Assembly: GCA_039180025.1 (NCBI GenBank)
Contig: JBCDDZ010000014.1
Span: 1-64,000, forward strand
Length of the DNA: 64,000 bases
DNA from: Algisphaera sp039180025
GTDB lineage: Bacteria; Planctomycetota; Phycisphaerae; Phycisphaerales; Phycisphaeraceae
Reading direction: 5' to 3'
Shown: positions 32,925 through 40,755 of the stretch, piece by piece
Numbering within the stretch: the stretch's first letter is position 1
Layout of the letters: each line of letters opens with the position of its first letter
Notes under the pieces: model-generated
What the model was told of the DNA's origin: nothing
The model's database searches: none
The model's input: only the letters and a program-made list of their open reading frames with translations
Program-made: the position numbers and the translations under genes

Positions 32925-35081
32925 TTACGGCGACGAGAAGATCTCCGCGGCGTCGGCCGCGTCTTCGAGGTTCAGGCGGATCGTCGAGTCCGACCCCATC
33001 GGGACGGTCGAGATGACCCGGCGGTTGGCCTGGCTAAACGCCTCGGCCACGGCGTCGAGGTAGTGTCGGGTCTTGAAGTATTCCGGGGCTTTCTCGTAGG
33101 CGGCCAGCTCGAAGCTGAAGCGCGAGCTCTCGGCTTTTTCCGCCAGCGCGGTCCGCCAGCGTTCCTGCCGGGCGTCGGCGAGCACCCGCGACGCCTCGCC
33201 GCCGGCGCGGTCGATCAGCCGGTTGATCTGGGTCTGCAGCGCCAAGACCTTGGCCGCGGCGTCGTTGCCCGGGCCGTCGGCGGCGGCCGACTCGCGGAGG
33301 CGGCTGAGTTTGGCGATGGCCTCCTTGATCTGCAAGGCTTCACCCCGGGACCCGGCGGCGCTCGACAGGGTGCCGATCGCGTCGCGCTGGGCGTTTTCCA
33401 CCGCGGTCTTCTGACCCTGGAGCGCGTTGACTTGCTCGAGAAACGCGTCCGCGACGCCGTTGTCTTTGGGCGGGTGGATATCGTAGAGCAGCACGTCCTC
33501 GACCGAGATCCCGTAACCCGCCATATCTTCCCGGAGGTCGTCGAGCAGGGTCTGGCTCGCCGAGATGCGGCCGGCCCCGATCAGGTTATCGATCTGCTGC
33601 TGCGCGATCAGGGCGTTGAGCCGACGCTGCGCCACCGCCGCGAATATCTGCTCGGGGCGGTCGGCCGCGGTCTGGGCCGACCCGGTGGCCCCGAGGTATT
33701 GGCCCAGGTCCGCGATGTTGTAAGTCACGATGGCCTGGAGCGAGATCAGGCCGCCCAGCGACGAATTGCTCCGCTGGTTGGCGGCGTCCCGGCCGCGATC
33801 GTCTTCGTAAGACTCGGCGTCAAGCAGCGGGGCCCGGGCCGCCTCGTCGTTGATCTGCGTCGGCGCGGTGGCGAAATAGTTCACCTCGCCCGCCACGTGG
33901 TCGTTGGTCCAGAGGATCGCTTTGCCCGGCACCCGCTGCGACTGGTCGTACGTGCCGATCACCAACTGCTGCGAACGCTTGACGTCGAATTTTTCCGCCC
34001 GCCCCAGCGGCCAGGGCAGCTTGAAACTGACACCCGGGTCGGCGATCCGCACGAACGCCCCGCGGTCGGTCACCAGCGCCTGCTGATTGGGCGCGACGAT
34101 CACCACGCACGACAGGCCCAGCAGGATCACCGCCCCGGCGAACAGGAGCGGGGTGACGGCCCGGCCGAGCAGTACGTAGAACCAGCTCTTGGTGATCTCG
34201 AAGCCGAACTGGTAGTTGAGCGTCTCCGAGACGATCTTGCCCAGCGACTCGGGGCGGGTGAGCCAGCCCAGCAGCCGCGAGTCGAACGCGGGGCGGACCA
34301 GTTCGTCTTTTTTCCGCGGCCGATAGACCCCGAAGACCAGGGCGAGCAGCGTCTCGATCCCGACGACCGTCATCAGCAGCGGGATCAGCAGCGACAGGAC
34401 CGCGAGCCCCACAATGTTGCCCGCGGCGACCATCCCCGTGGCCACCAGGAGCAGGACGAGCACGAGCACGTTCCCGATCAGGTAAGCCGCCCCGCCGCGG
34501 AGCAGCTGCCACGCCGGGACCCGCGTCATCCCTGCGACGTAGCGTGCGACCAGAAAGCCCAGGAACGCGAGCAGCGCGGTGAACCCCACCAGCAGCCAGG
34601 GGTTCGCCTCGCCGTTGCCCAGCACCGCGGCGTAGAGGTTGCGCCAGTCCCGGCCGTCGTAGGTCTGTTCGACGAGCCCCCAGTTGCCGAAGAACAGCGC
34701 CAGCCCGGCGGACAGGAGGTAGACCGCGACGGTGACGGACACCGCGTTGAGGCCCCACTTGTAGAACCCTTCGAGCCGTTTGCGGGCCGTGGCGAGGTTG
34801 TGGCCGGCCTCGTCGAAGAGCGCCGCGGCCCGGGCGTCTTCCCGCGAGAGCTGCTCGGCCTCGAGCGCCTCGCGGCGTTCGAGGCGGTGCTGGTGGTACA
34901 GCATCCACAGGGTCAGCCAGATCGGGAGGCCGCCGAAGAGGTACCACGTCGCGGCGTGGAGCGCTTGGCTCTGCGCGTACAGGCCCAGGCCCGCCACGAC
35001 CACCGCCAGTCCCAACTGCGTGGCCAAGCCCAGGAGCGCCGTCGAGGCGGCGCGTTGGTACGTCTGTTGTTCTTCAGCCAT
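32925..35081 (-). CDS. Large polytopic SPFH-domain protein, first gene of operon
   Basis: A 718-aa protein. Unlike HflK or stomatins, the first ~360 residues hold several membrane segments (about residues 20-60, 105-135, 160-185, 205-235 and 275-295 and again near 335-355), with a charged coiled region between the first two pairs. The SPFH domain begins near residue 350 (VVIVAPNQQALVTDRGAFV) and continues to a helical region with many Ala, Glu and Arg. This fusion of a multi-pass membrane domain to an SPFH domain is uncommon. GAGGA eleven bases before ATG 35081 supports the start. It heads the operon; a TACGTT hexamer about 35 bases upstream may be the promoter. Confidence 0.82.
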   Translation of the reverse strand: MAEEQQTYQRAASTALLGLATQLGLAVVVAGLGLYAQSQALHAATWYLFGGLPIWLTLWMLYHQHRLERREALEAEQLSREDARAAALFDEAGHNLATARKRLEGFYKWGLNAVSVTVAVYLLSAGLALFFGNWGLVEQTYDGRDWRNLYAAVLGNGEANPWLLVGFTALLAFLGFLVARYVAGMTRVPAWQLLRGGAAYLIGNVLVLVLLLVATGMVAAGNIVGLAVLSLLIPLLMTVVGIETLLALVFGVYRPRKKDELVRPAFDSRLLGWLTRPESLGKIVSETLNYQFGFEITKSWFYVLLGRAVTPLLFAGAVILLGLSCVVIVAPNQQALVTDRGAFVRIADPGVSFKLPWPLGRAEKFDVKRSQQLVIGTYDQSQRVPGKAILWTNDHVAGEVNYFATAPTQINDEAARAPLLDAESYEDDRGRDAANQRSNSSLGGLISLQAIVTYNIADLGQYLGATGSAQTAADRPEQIFAAVAQRRLNALIAQQQIDNLIGAGRISASQTLLDDLREDMAGYGISVEDVLLYDIHPPKDNGVADAFLEQVNALQGQKTAVENAQRDAIGTLSSAAGSRGEALQIKEAIAKLSRLRESAAADGPGNDAAAKVLALQTQINRLIDRAGGEASRVLADARQERWRTALAEKAESSRFSFELAAYEKAPEYFKTRHYLDAVAEAFSQANRRVISTVPMGSDSTIRLNLEDAADAAEIFSSP

Positions 35082-35258
35082 GCACGACGATCCTCGGAGT
35101 CACTCGCAACGTATCCTTGAAATGAACCCACCAACTTAGCGGCGAATCTTCTCTACGAAAACCCCCGGCCTCGGGTTCCCGGGTTATCCAGACCCGGCCC
35201 CTTTTTCATCGCCCTTATGTTAAAGAGGCAGCGGGCCGACTAAGAATCCACGGGCCAG

Positions 35259-35298
35259 ATTCCAGAGCGGGATTCCGGGGAATGGATTCCGGGGGCGG
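35259..35298 (+). repeat. Dispersed G-rich repeat copy upstream of ABC permease
   Basis: GGATTCCGGGGAATGGATTC (35271-35290) runs on into TTCCGGGGGCGG (35287-35298). It resembles the intergenic copy at 17063-17101 (TTCTGGGGATGATTCCGGGGGCGG in two pieces) and directly abuts the TATGAT promoter hexamer of the following gene. Confidence 0.65.
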
Positions 35299-35304
35299 TA
35301 TGAT
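35299..35304 (+). promoter_or_regulatory. -10 element TATGAT upstream of ABC permease gene
   Basis: TATGAT lies 11 bases before ATG 35316, giving a predicted leader of about five bases, with no Shine-Dalgarno sequence. Confidence 0.45.
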
Positions 35305-35315
35305 AGCCCACTCAC

Positions 35316-36416
35316 ATGATCCGACAGCTCCTGACTATCTCCCGCAACACGCTGACCGAATCGATCCGGCAGCCGATCTATACCGTGCTGACGCTGGTCG
35401 CCGCGCTGGGCCTGTGTCTGAACCCCATGCTCGCGGCGTATTCGATGGAAACCGGCGGCGGGGATCGCAAACTCCTGGTCGATATGGGGCTGTCGATGCT
35501 CTTTGTCACCGGGATGCTCCTCGCGGCGTTCTCGGCCACGGGCGTGCTGTCCCGCGAGATCGAAGAGAAAACCGTCCTGACCGTGGTGAGCAAGCCGGTC
35601 AACCGCCCCGTGTTCGTGTTGGGTAAGTTTTTGGGCGTGGCCGCCGCGATCTTTATCGCCTACTGGATCCTGGCGCTGCTCTACCTAGGGACCTACCGCC
35701 ACGGCGTGATGTCCACCGCGCGGGACGGCTTCGATACCCCGGTGATTTTCCTGAACCTCGCGGCGGGGCTGGTGGCCCTGGGGGTCGCGACCGTGGGCAA
35801 CTATCTCTACAACTGGGTGTTCACCTCCACCTTCATCAAGACCCTGGCGGTGACGATCAGCCTCGCGTTTCTGGGGGTGCTGCTGCTGGGCAAGGGCTGG
35901 ACGCCGCAGAGCCCGCTGCACGAGTTCACGATCAACCGCGGGGAGTTCGGGCAGATCGCGGTGGGGCTGTTCATGATCTTCCAGGCGGTGCTGATCCTCA
36001 CCGCGGTCGCCGTCGCGGTGTCGACCCGGCTGGGCCAAATCATGACCCTGCTGATCTGTATCAGTACGTTTTTCCTGGGGGCGATCACCAGCTCGCTGAG
36101 CGGCAAAGTGAACGAGCGGCTCGCCCTGCCCGCCGAACTCGACACGTTCCAGAGCCTGCTGGCGGTGCTGGGCGCGAACCTCGAGCCGGCGACCAAGGCT
36201 GCGTTCGTGGCCGCGAAGGTTCTGTACCTCGTGGTGCCCAACCTCCAGTTCCTCTGGCCCGCCGACGCGATCACGCAGGGCCATTCGCTGATCCACGACG
36301 AGGACGGGCGGTTCACCCTGGCGGTCCTCGGCCTGACGTCCAGCTACGCGGCGCTCTACATCACGGTGGTGCTCGCCCTCGCCGTGGTCCTGTTCCAACG
36401 CCGCGAGGTCGGCTGA
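35316..36416 (+). CDS. ABC-2-type transporter permease, stand-alone
   Basis: A 366-aa polytopic membrane protein with about six membrane segments. The coupling stretch ATGVLSREIEEKTVLTVV followed by SKPVNRPVFVLGKFLGV is related to the permease at 27.2 kb, so the two are paralogues of one subtype. It lacks the large extracytoplasmic domain of that protein. No ATPase gene is adjacent on this strand; the divergently encoded ATPase of the SPFH operon is the obvious candidate partner, though the two are 5 kb apart. The substrate is unknown. ATG 35316 starts straight into the cytoplasmic N-terminal helix typical of the family (MIRQLLTISRNTLTESI). Confidence 0.88.
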   Translation: MIRQLLTISRNTLTESIRQPIYTVLTLVAALGLCLNPMLAAYSMETGGGDRKLLVDMGLSMLFVTGMLLAAFSATGVLSREIEEKTVLTVVSKPVNRPVFVLGKFLGVAAAIFIAYWILALLYLGTYRHGVMSTARDGFDTPVIFLNLAAGLVALGVATVGNYLYNWVFTSTFIKTLAVTISLAFLGVLLLGKGWTPQSPLHEFTINRGEFGQIAVGLFMIFQAVLILTAVAVAVSTRLGQIMTLLICISTFFLGAITSSLSGKVNERLALPAELDTFQSLLAVLGANLEPATKAAFVAAKVLYLVVPNLQFLWPADAITQGHSLIHDEDGRFTLAVLGLTSSYAALYITVVLALAVVLFQRREVG

Positions 36417-36559
36417 GCCGGGCACGCACACATCTTTTCTAATTAAAGCGTCGATGCCGGGCACGACGTAGACCCGGATCCGCGACTAGATCGTATCTAT
36501 GAAAATAGGTGCAGAATGCGGTTACGTGGAAGGCCGCCACGCCACGCCGTACCGCCCAA

Positions 36560-36630
36560 CAGGCCCACAGGGATTTGAACCCCGACTAACTGGATCAGAA
36601 CCAGTCGTGCTACCGTTACACCATGGGCCT
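36560..36630 (-). tRNA. tRNA-Gln (anticodon CTG)
   Basis: The minus strand folds into a full cloverleaf: acceptor AGGCCCA/TGGGCCT (7 bp), D arm GTGTAACGGTAGCAC, anticodon stem ACTGG/CCAGT around loop TTCTGAT with anticodon CTG (reads CAG), and T arm CGGGG-TTCAAAT-CCCTG. Base 36560 is the discriminator G. The 3' CCA is not encoded, so it must be added by the nucleotidyltransferase. Confidence 0.96.
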
Positions 36631-36653
36631 AGGTGTTTGCACCGTCCCGCATG

Positions 36654-37226
36654 CTAGGACGCTGTCGAACCATCGTCAATCGTCGGCCGCGGGCTTGAGC
36701 GGGCCGCGGCGGGGCGGCGGAGGACCCAGTCGCCGGGGTCGTGGCTGTAGAGTTCGGGGCGGTCGCCGCCCCACAGCCTGTAGCCGAGCCGCTCGGCCAA
36801 GCGACGCGAACGGTGATTCGGCGGGGTGACGCAGGCCCAGAACGTTTCGGCGTCGGGGCGTTGGTGCCGCAGCCGATCGTGCAGCCAGGCGAGTGATTCG
36901 CGGCCGTAGCCTCGGCCCCAATGCTCGACGCCGAAGAGGTAGGCGACCTCGGCGAGGCCGTGGTGGACCGTGGCTTCGACCTGGCCGACGCCGCATCCGG
37001 TGGCGGTTTCGTAGACAGCGAAAGTCCACCAGGCTTCGTCGGGCCGGTCGGGCGGGGGGCCGGCGGCTTGGCGGGCAAACTTGGCGGCAAGCTCCTGCTC
37101 GTTGGTCGGGACAGAATCGTGGATAAATGCGTAAACCCGCGGGTCGGTGAGCGCCGGGGCGAGGTCGGCCGCGAGGTGCGGGCCGACGGGGGTGTAGTGC
37201 AGGCGTTCGCTATGTTCGGAGGCCAT
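36654..37226 (-). CDS. GNAT-family N-acetyltransferase
   Basis: A 190-aa protein of the RimJ/RimL-like GNAT group, which transfers acetyl from acetyl-CoA to amines or protein N-termini. Visible elements are AEVAYLFGVEHWGRGYGRESLAWL, whose HWGRGYG is the pyrophosphate-binding loop, and the following PPNHRSRRLAERLGYRLWG, the usual Asn-x-x-Ser-xx-(A/L)xxLG(F/Y) segment. Substrate unknown. The start ATG 37226 lies 23 bases after the rpe stop, so the gene is probably cotranscribed with rpe. The C-terminal 15 residues are Arg/Pro/Ser-rich. Confidence 0.88.
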   Translation of the reverse strand: MASEHSERLHYTPVGPHLAADLAPALTDPRVYAFIHDSVPTNEQELAAKFARQAAGPPPDRPDEAWWTFAVYETATGCGVGQVEATVHHGLAEVAYLFGVEHWGRGYGRESLAWLHDRLRHQRPDAETFWACVTPPNHRSRRLAERLGYRLWGGDRPELYSHDPGDWVLRRPAAARSSPRPTIDDGSTAS

Positions 37227-37249
37227 ACGATCTGGTTCTCAAGAGGGAG

Positions 37250-37939
37250 TCACGCCCCGGCGTGTTGGAGCGCGGCGAGGGCGGCGGCGCGGTCGTCGGC
37301 CCCGAATACGGCCGAGCCCGCGACGATCAGGTCGATCCCCGCGGCAACGACCTCGGCGGCGGTGGCGGGGCCGACGCCGCCGTCGATCTCGAACCGCGTG
37401 TCGCCCGGGAGCTGCGCGGCGAGGGCTTTGACCTTGATCAGAACGTCCGGGATGAACCGCTGGCCGCCGAAGCCGGGGTGGACCGACATGGCCAGGAACA
37501 TCTCGACGTGGCCGATCAGGTGCTGGACCGACGCCGCGGTGGTGGGCGGGTTGAAGCAGACCCCCGCGGTCGCCCCGGCCGAGTGGATCTGTTCGATCAG
37601 GTCGAACTCGTGGTGCTGCTTGCGGCCGGCGGTGGCTTCGATGTGGAAGGTGATGTGGTCGGCCCCGGCGTCGACAAACGGCTGGACGAACAACTCGGGA
37701 CGGGTGACCATCAGGTGCACATCGAAATACACGCCGGGGAAGCGTTTCCGCAGCGATGCCATCACCGGCGGGCCCATCGAGAGGTTGGGTACGAAGTGGC
37801 CGTCCATGATGTCGACGTGGATGCCGTCGGCCCCCTTGTCGAGCACGTCGGCGACATCGTCGCCCAGGCGGGTGAAATCCGCCGCCAGGATCGAAGGGAG
37901 CACCCGCGGCCGCGTTGACTTTACCGTCAGATCAAGCAT
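37250..37939 (-). CDS. rpe: Ribulose-phosphate 3-epimerase
   Basis: A 229-aa TIM-barrel enzyme that interconverts ribulose-5-phosphate and xylulose-5-phosphate in the pentose phosphate pathway. Signatures: PSILAADFTRLGDDV, HVDIMDGHFVPNLSMGP (catalytic Asp and metal-binding His), DVHLMVTRPELF, ITFHIEA, MSVHPGFGGQRFIPDV (phosphate loop) and FEIDGGVGPATAAEVVAAG with the second catalytic Asp. All metal and catalytic residues appear present. TACGCT on the minus strand lies 11 bases before ATG 37939. The GNAT gene follows closely. Length is normal. Confidence 0.97.
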   Translation of the reverse strand: MLDLTVKSTRPRVLPSILAADFTRLGDDVADVLDKGADGIHVDIMDGHFVPNLSMGPPVMASLRKRFPGVYFDVHLMVTRPELFVQPFVDAGADHITFHIEATAGRKQHHEFDLIEQIHSAGATAGVCFNPPTTAASVQHLIGHVEMFLAMSVHPGFGGQRFIPDVLIKVKALAAQLPGDTRFEIDGGVGPATAAEVVAAGIDLIVAGSAVFGADDRAAALAALQHAGA

Positions 37940-38010
37940 GGCCCAATCCTAGCGTATTGGCTCCGCGGCACGGCCCACCGCAAGGGGCGGTTTACCGAAC
38001 AACCGGCGGC

Positions 38011-38994
38011 TCAGAAATTGAAGTTGAGGCCCACCCGGAGGAACGCCGCGTCGTCGAGCTCGCGGAGGCTTTCGTCGTCGATCGTGTCGAAGCCGGTGGT
38101 GAACTCCTGTCCGAACGCCCAGCCGACGCTAGCGGTCCAGACCAGCCCCGGGTCTTGCCGCAGGCGGACGCCGGCTTCGGCGCGGTTCTGCTCGAAGAAG
38201 ATGCGGTTGTCGTCCTCGTCGCCGTCGAGGTGGTAGCCGCGGGTGCTGGCGTTGTAGCTGATAAAAGCGGACCACTGCTCGGAGATGTCGTACGAGATAT
38301 CCGCCCGCCCGCCGATGGGCAGGACGTAAGTAATGTCGATGGTCCAGCGTTCGGCGGGCTTCCAGAACAGTGTCGAGAACGGGACCCCCACCGAGTAGCG
38401 CAGCGAGGGGGACACAAATGTCGTGTACGAGATGCCGGGGAGCGGCACGTCCGGGAGCACCGTCCGGCTGCCGTCGAAGTCCAGCAGGACGGTCAGCGCG
38501 GTGCGCTGATCGAGCTGCTTGCGGGCGATGACGCTGCCGAGCCCGAAGAACGCGTCGTCGTCGGTATAGGGCAGGTCGCCGGCGAACCCGAAGCCCCCGG
38601 CGATCGACACCTCCCAGCCGTCGTAGACCTCGCCGAGGCTCATGCCCACGGCCACGGCGGTTTCGTTAAGCCGTTCGGGCAGGAGCGAGTCGGTCGAATC
38701 GATTTCGAGGTGGTCCCACAGCCAGCCAAAGGTCAGCGCCCCGGGGTCTTCGTCGTCGAAACGGAATCGGCCGAAGGACACCCCGCGGGCGAGGTTGGTT
38801 TCGTCGCCGACAGTTTCGGAATCGGTGGGCGTGCCGAGGAAGAAGTTGGTGGCGTTCACCGTTTGCCCCGGCTGCCACGGCCGGGCGATGAGCGTGCTGC
38901 CGACCTGGGCCGTCGCGGCGGGGGCCAGCACCGCGGCCATGGCCGTGGTCAGCAGAACAAAAGCGGCACGTACCGAGCGGGGCTTGGGACTCAT
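38011..38994 (-). CDS. Predicted outer-membrane beta-barrel protein
   Basis: A 327-aa protein with a cleavable signal peptide (VRAAFVLLTTAMAAVLAPAATAQ, cut after about residue 29). The mature part shows repeated alternating-residue beta strands separated by polar turns (for example GWEVSIAGGFGFAG, LTVLLDFDGSR, WTIDITYVLPIGGRADISYD, WSAFISYNASTRGY) and ends FLRVGLNFNF, with the C-terminal Phe typical of BamA-inserted barrels. This supports location in an outer membrane. The family was not recognised and the cargo, if any, is unknown. It is separated by about 70 bases from rpe and not clearly coregulated; a TATGAT hexamer eight bases before ATG 38994 is a good promoter candidate. Confidence 0.75.
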   Translation of the reverse strand: MSPKPRSVRAAFVLLTTAMAAVLAPAATAQVGSTLIARPWQPGQTVNATNFFLGTPTDSETVGDETNLARGVSFGRFRFDDEDPGALTFGWLWDHLEIDSTDSLLPERLNETAVAVGMSLGEVYDGWEVSIAGGFGFAGDLPYTDDDAFFGLGSVIARKQLDQRTALTVLLDFDGSRTVLPDVPLPGISYTTFVSPSLRYSVGVPFSTLFWKPAERWTIDITYVLPIGGRADISYDISEQWSAFISYNASTRGYHLDGDEDDNRIFFEQNRAEAGVRLRQDPGLVWTASVGWAFGQEFTTGFDTIDDESLRELDDAAFLRVGLNFNF

Positions 38995-39002
38995 ACCGCA
39001 TT

Positions 39003-39008
39003 ATCATA
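39003..39008 (-). promoter_or_regulatory. -10 element TATGAT upstream of beta-barrel gene
   Basis: TATGAT on the minus strand ends eight bases before ATG 38994, predicting a leader of one or two bases. Confidence 0.5.
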
Positions 39009-39109
39009 TCGACCGCGGGGTGCGGGCGGCATAGCGGCGAAACAAAGTTTGGAACGATCGGGGCATTGCGTTATTTTTTACATTGGGTCATTATCGAAAG
39101 GGGTAGGTG

Positions 39110-40450
39110 ATGCAGAAAATCGGTGCAACGCGCCGGGCCGGCGGGTGGTGGGGATGCGTCGCGGCGGGGGTGCTTTTGGGGCTGATCGGCTGCGGGGGCG
39201 GTGACGATTCCGCGGACCACGTGGACGACGCGCCGCTGAGCGAACGGCTCCGCGACACGCTCAGTGAGGACGAGCTGGCCGAACTCCGTGAGCTGGAACA
39301 AGGCCGTGAAGCGGGTACGCCGCATCCCCACCGCGACTCGGCCGAAGCCTCCCCGACCCGAACCACCACTCCGGACGGTGGCACCGCCGGCAGCCCGACC
39401 GCGTTCCGTCGGCACGAGGTCCGCGAGCCGAGCCTGGGGCAGACGGCCTACACCTTGCTGGTCCCCAAGGGCTGGACGCTCGAAGCCTCGACCCAGCGGA
39501 CGCCCCCGGCCCTGGAGCGGATGTTTGCGCTGACTCAGGTGTCGGTCGAAGCGCCCGACGGCCGGGCGTTTTTCTCGCTGCCGGCGTTCCGCATGTTTTA
39601 CAAGCGGGGGGCCTACGCCCAGCCGATGCAGCCGCTGCAGGGCTTTTTCTTTTCGCCGCCGCCGCCTTCGGTGGGCCGCTGGCTGTTCGATCTGGCCCGG
39701 CAGAACCTCGACCCGGAGATCCGCAACCTGCAACTGGTGTCTGAAGACGACGTGCCGGAAATCACCGCCCTGCTGCGGCAGCAGTACCAGCCGCTGATTC
39801 AACAGAAGCAGTCCTTCCTGCGGCAGATGGGCTCGGGGATGCAGGGTTCGTACGACGTCGGGGCGACCCTGCTGCGGATGACCTACGAGAAAAACGGCCG
39901 GGCCATGGAACAGAACGCGATCGTGCTCTGGAACCTGGACACGACGTACGCAAACGGGCAGCTGGACCTGGCGATCTGGGGCCCGCTGGCGATCCGCGGT
40001 TTCGCCGGGCCGGCCGGGACCGATTACGCCAACGATCCGGTGCTCGCGACGATCAGCCACAGCTTCCAGCCGACCCCCGCGTGGGCCCAGGCCGAGCGGC
40101 AGTACTTCGCCGGGCTCAACCGCCCCGCCCCGTCTTCACCCGCGCCGGCCACGGCCGCGGCCGCGGCCGCGGCGTCGGGCGGCAGCGACGTGCTGGACAT
40201 CATGCACCGGGGCTGGCAGAAACGCGAAGGGATCAAGGACGCCGGGCAAGCCGCCTCGGTCCGCGGCATCCACGAACAGACCGCCTACGCCACGCCCGGC
40301 GGGGGCACCGTCAACCTCTCGAGCCACTACAACCACGCCTACACCGACGGGCAGGGCAACTACCTGCTGCACAACGACGCGAACTGGAACCTCAACACCG
40401 ACCCGAACTTCAACCAAGGCCACTGGCAGCGGCTCGACCCCACCCGGTAG
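39110..40450 (+). CDS. Predicted lipoprotein of unknown function
   Basis: A 446-aa protein. The signal peptide (GWWGCVAAGVLLGLIGCGGG) ends with a lipobox LIGC, so the mature protein is lipid-anchored. A disordered region rich in Glu, Asp, Thr and Pro follows. From residue ~105 a folded part begins (LGQTAYTLLVPKGWTLEAS) that recalls the beta-rich module of proteins processed for outer-membrane stress, but no family is recognised. Central helices read LLRQQYQPLIQQKQSFLRQM. The last ~90 residues (GGTVNLSSHYNHAYTDGQGNYLLHNDANWN) form a Tyr/Asn/His-rich repeat also seen in secreted proteins of unknown role. ATG 39110 is preferred to GTG 39107 because AAAGGGG lies seven bases upstream. It is convergent with the oxidoreductase gene. 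Confidence 0.7.
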   Translation: MQKIGATRRAGGWWGCVAAGVLLGLIGCGGGDDSADHVDDAPLSERLRDTLSEDELAELRELEQGREAGTPHPHRDSAEASPTRTTTPDGGTAGSPTAFRRHEVREPSLGQTAYTLLVPKGWTLEASTQRTPPALERMFALTQVSVEAPDGRAFFSLPAFRMFYKRGAYAQPMQPLQGFFFSPPPPSVGRWLFDLARQNLDPEIRNLQLVSEDDVPEITALLRQQYQPLIQQKQSFLRQMGSGMQGSYDVGATLLRMTYEKNGRAMEQNAIVLWNLDTTYANGQLDLAIWGPLAIRGFAGPAGTDYANDPVLATISHSFQPTPAWAQAERQYFAGLNRPAPSSPAPATAAAAAAASGGSDVLDIMHRGWQKREGIKDAGQAASVRGIHEQTAYATPGGGTVNLSSHYNHAYTDGQGNYLLHNDANWNLNTDPNFNQGHWQRLDPTR

Positions 40451-40524
40451 CCATCACTCCTCCCGCCGTGTTGTCGGGGGCTAGCCCACATGCAGGTCAA
40501 ACGTAGCAGCTTTCAAGTTCCCTT

Positions 40525-40622
40525 CCCTCAGGGAGGGGTTCGGGGAGGGTGGCCATCGCGACCGACTTGCCTCAAGCAGAACCACGAGGGACCGTCACCC
40601 TCCCCCAGCCCCTCCCTGAGGG
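40525..40622. repeat. Inverted-repeat element between convergent genes
   Basis: Two imperfect inverted arms of about 27 bp (40525-40552 and 40596-40622), each itself containing the palindrome CCCTCCCTGAGGGAGGGG, around a ~43-nt loop. The structure would fold as one long hairpin on either strand. It sits in the gap between the lipoprotein gene and the oxidoreductase gene and may end transcription from both sides. Confidence 0.7.
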
Positions 40623-40755
40623 AGGGGGTAAACCGCCACCAATGAATCGGTTCGGCTCCTAAAACACCGACACCGGAACGGGCGGTGGCGGCGGCGCACG
40701 GCCGCGTCGGGTGCGCAAGTCCGGCGGGTTTGCGCCTGGTTTGGGGTGGCGACGC

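Noticed and set aside
30512..35081. Annotating the SPFH genes as a standard hflK-hflC FtsH modulator
   Set aside because: There are three SPFH genes, the order is reversed, one is a polytopic fusion and no ftsH is present; only the like-terms are used.
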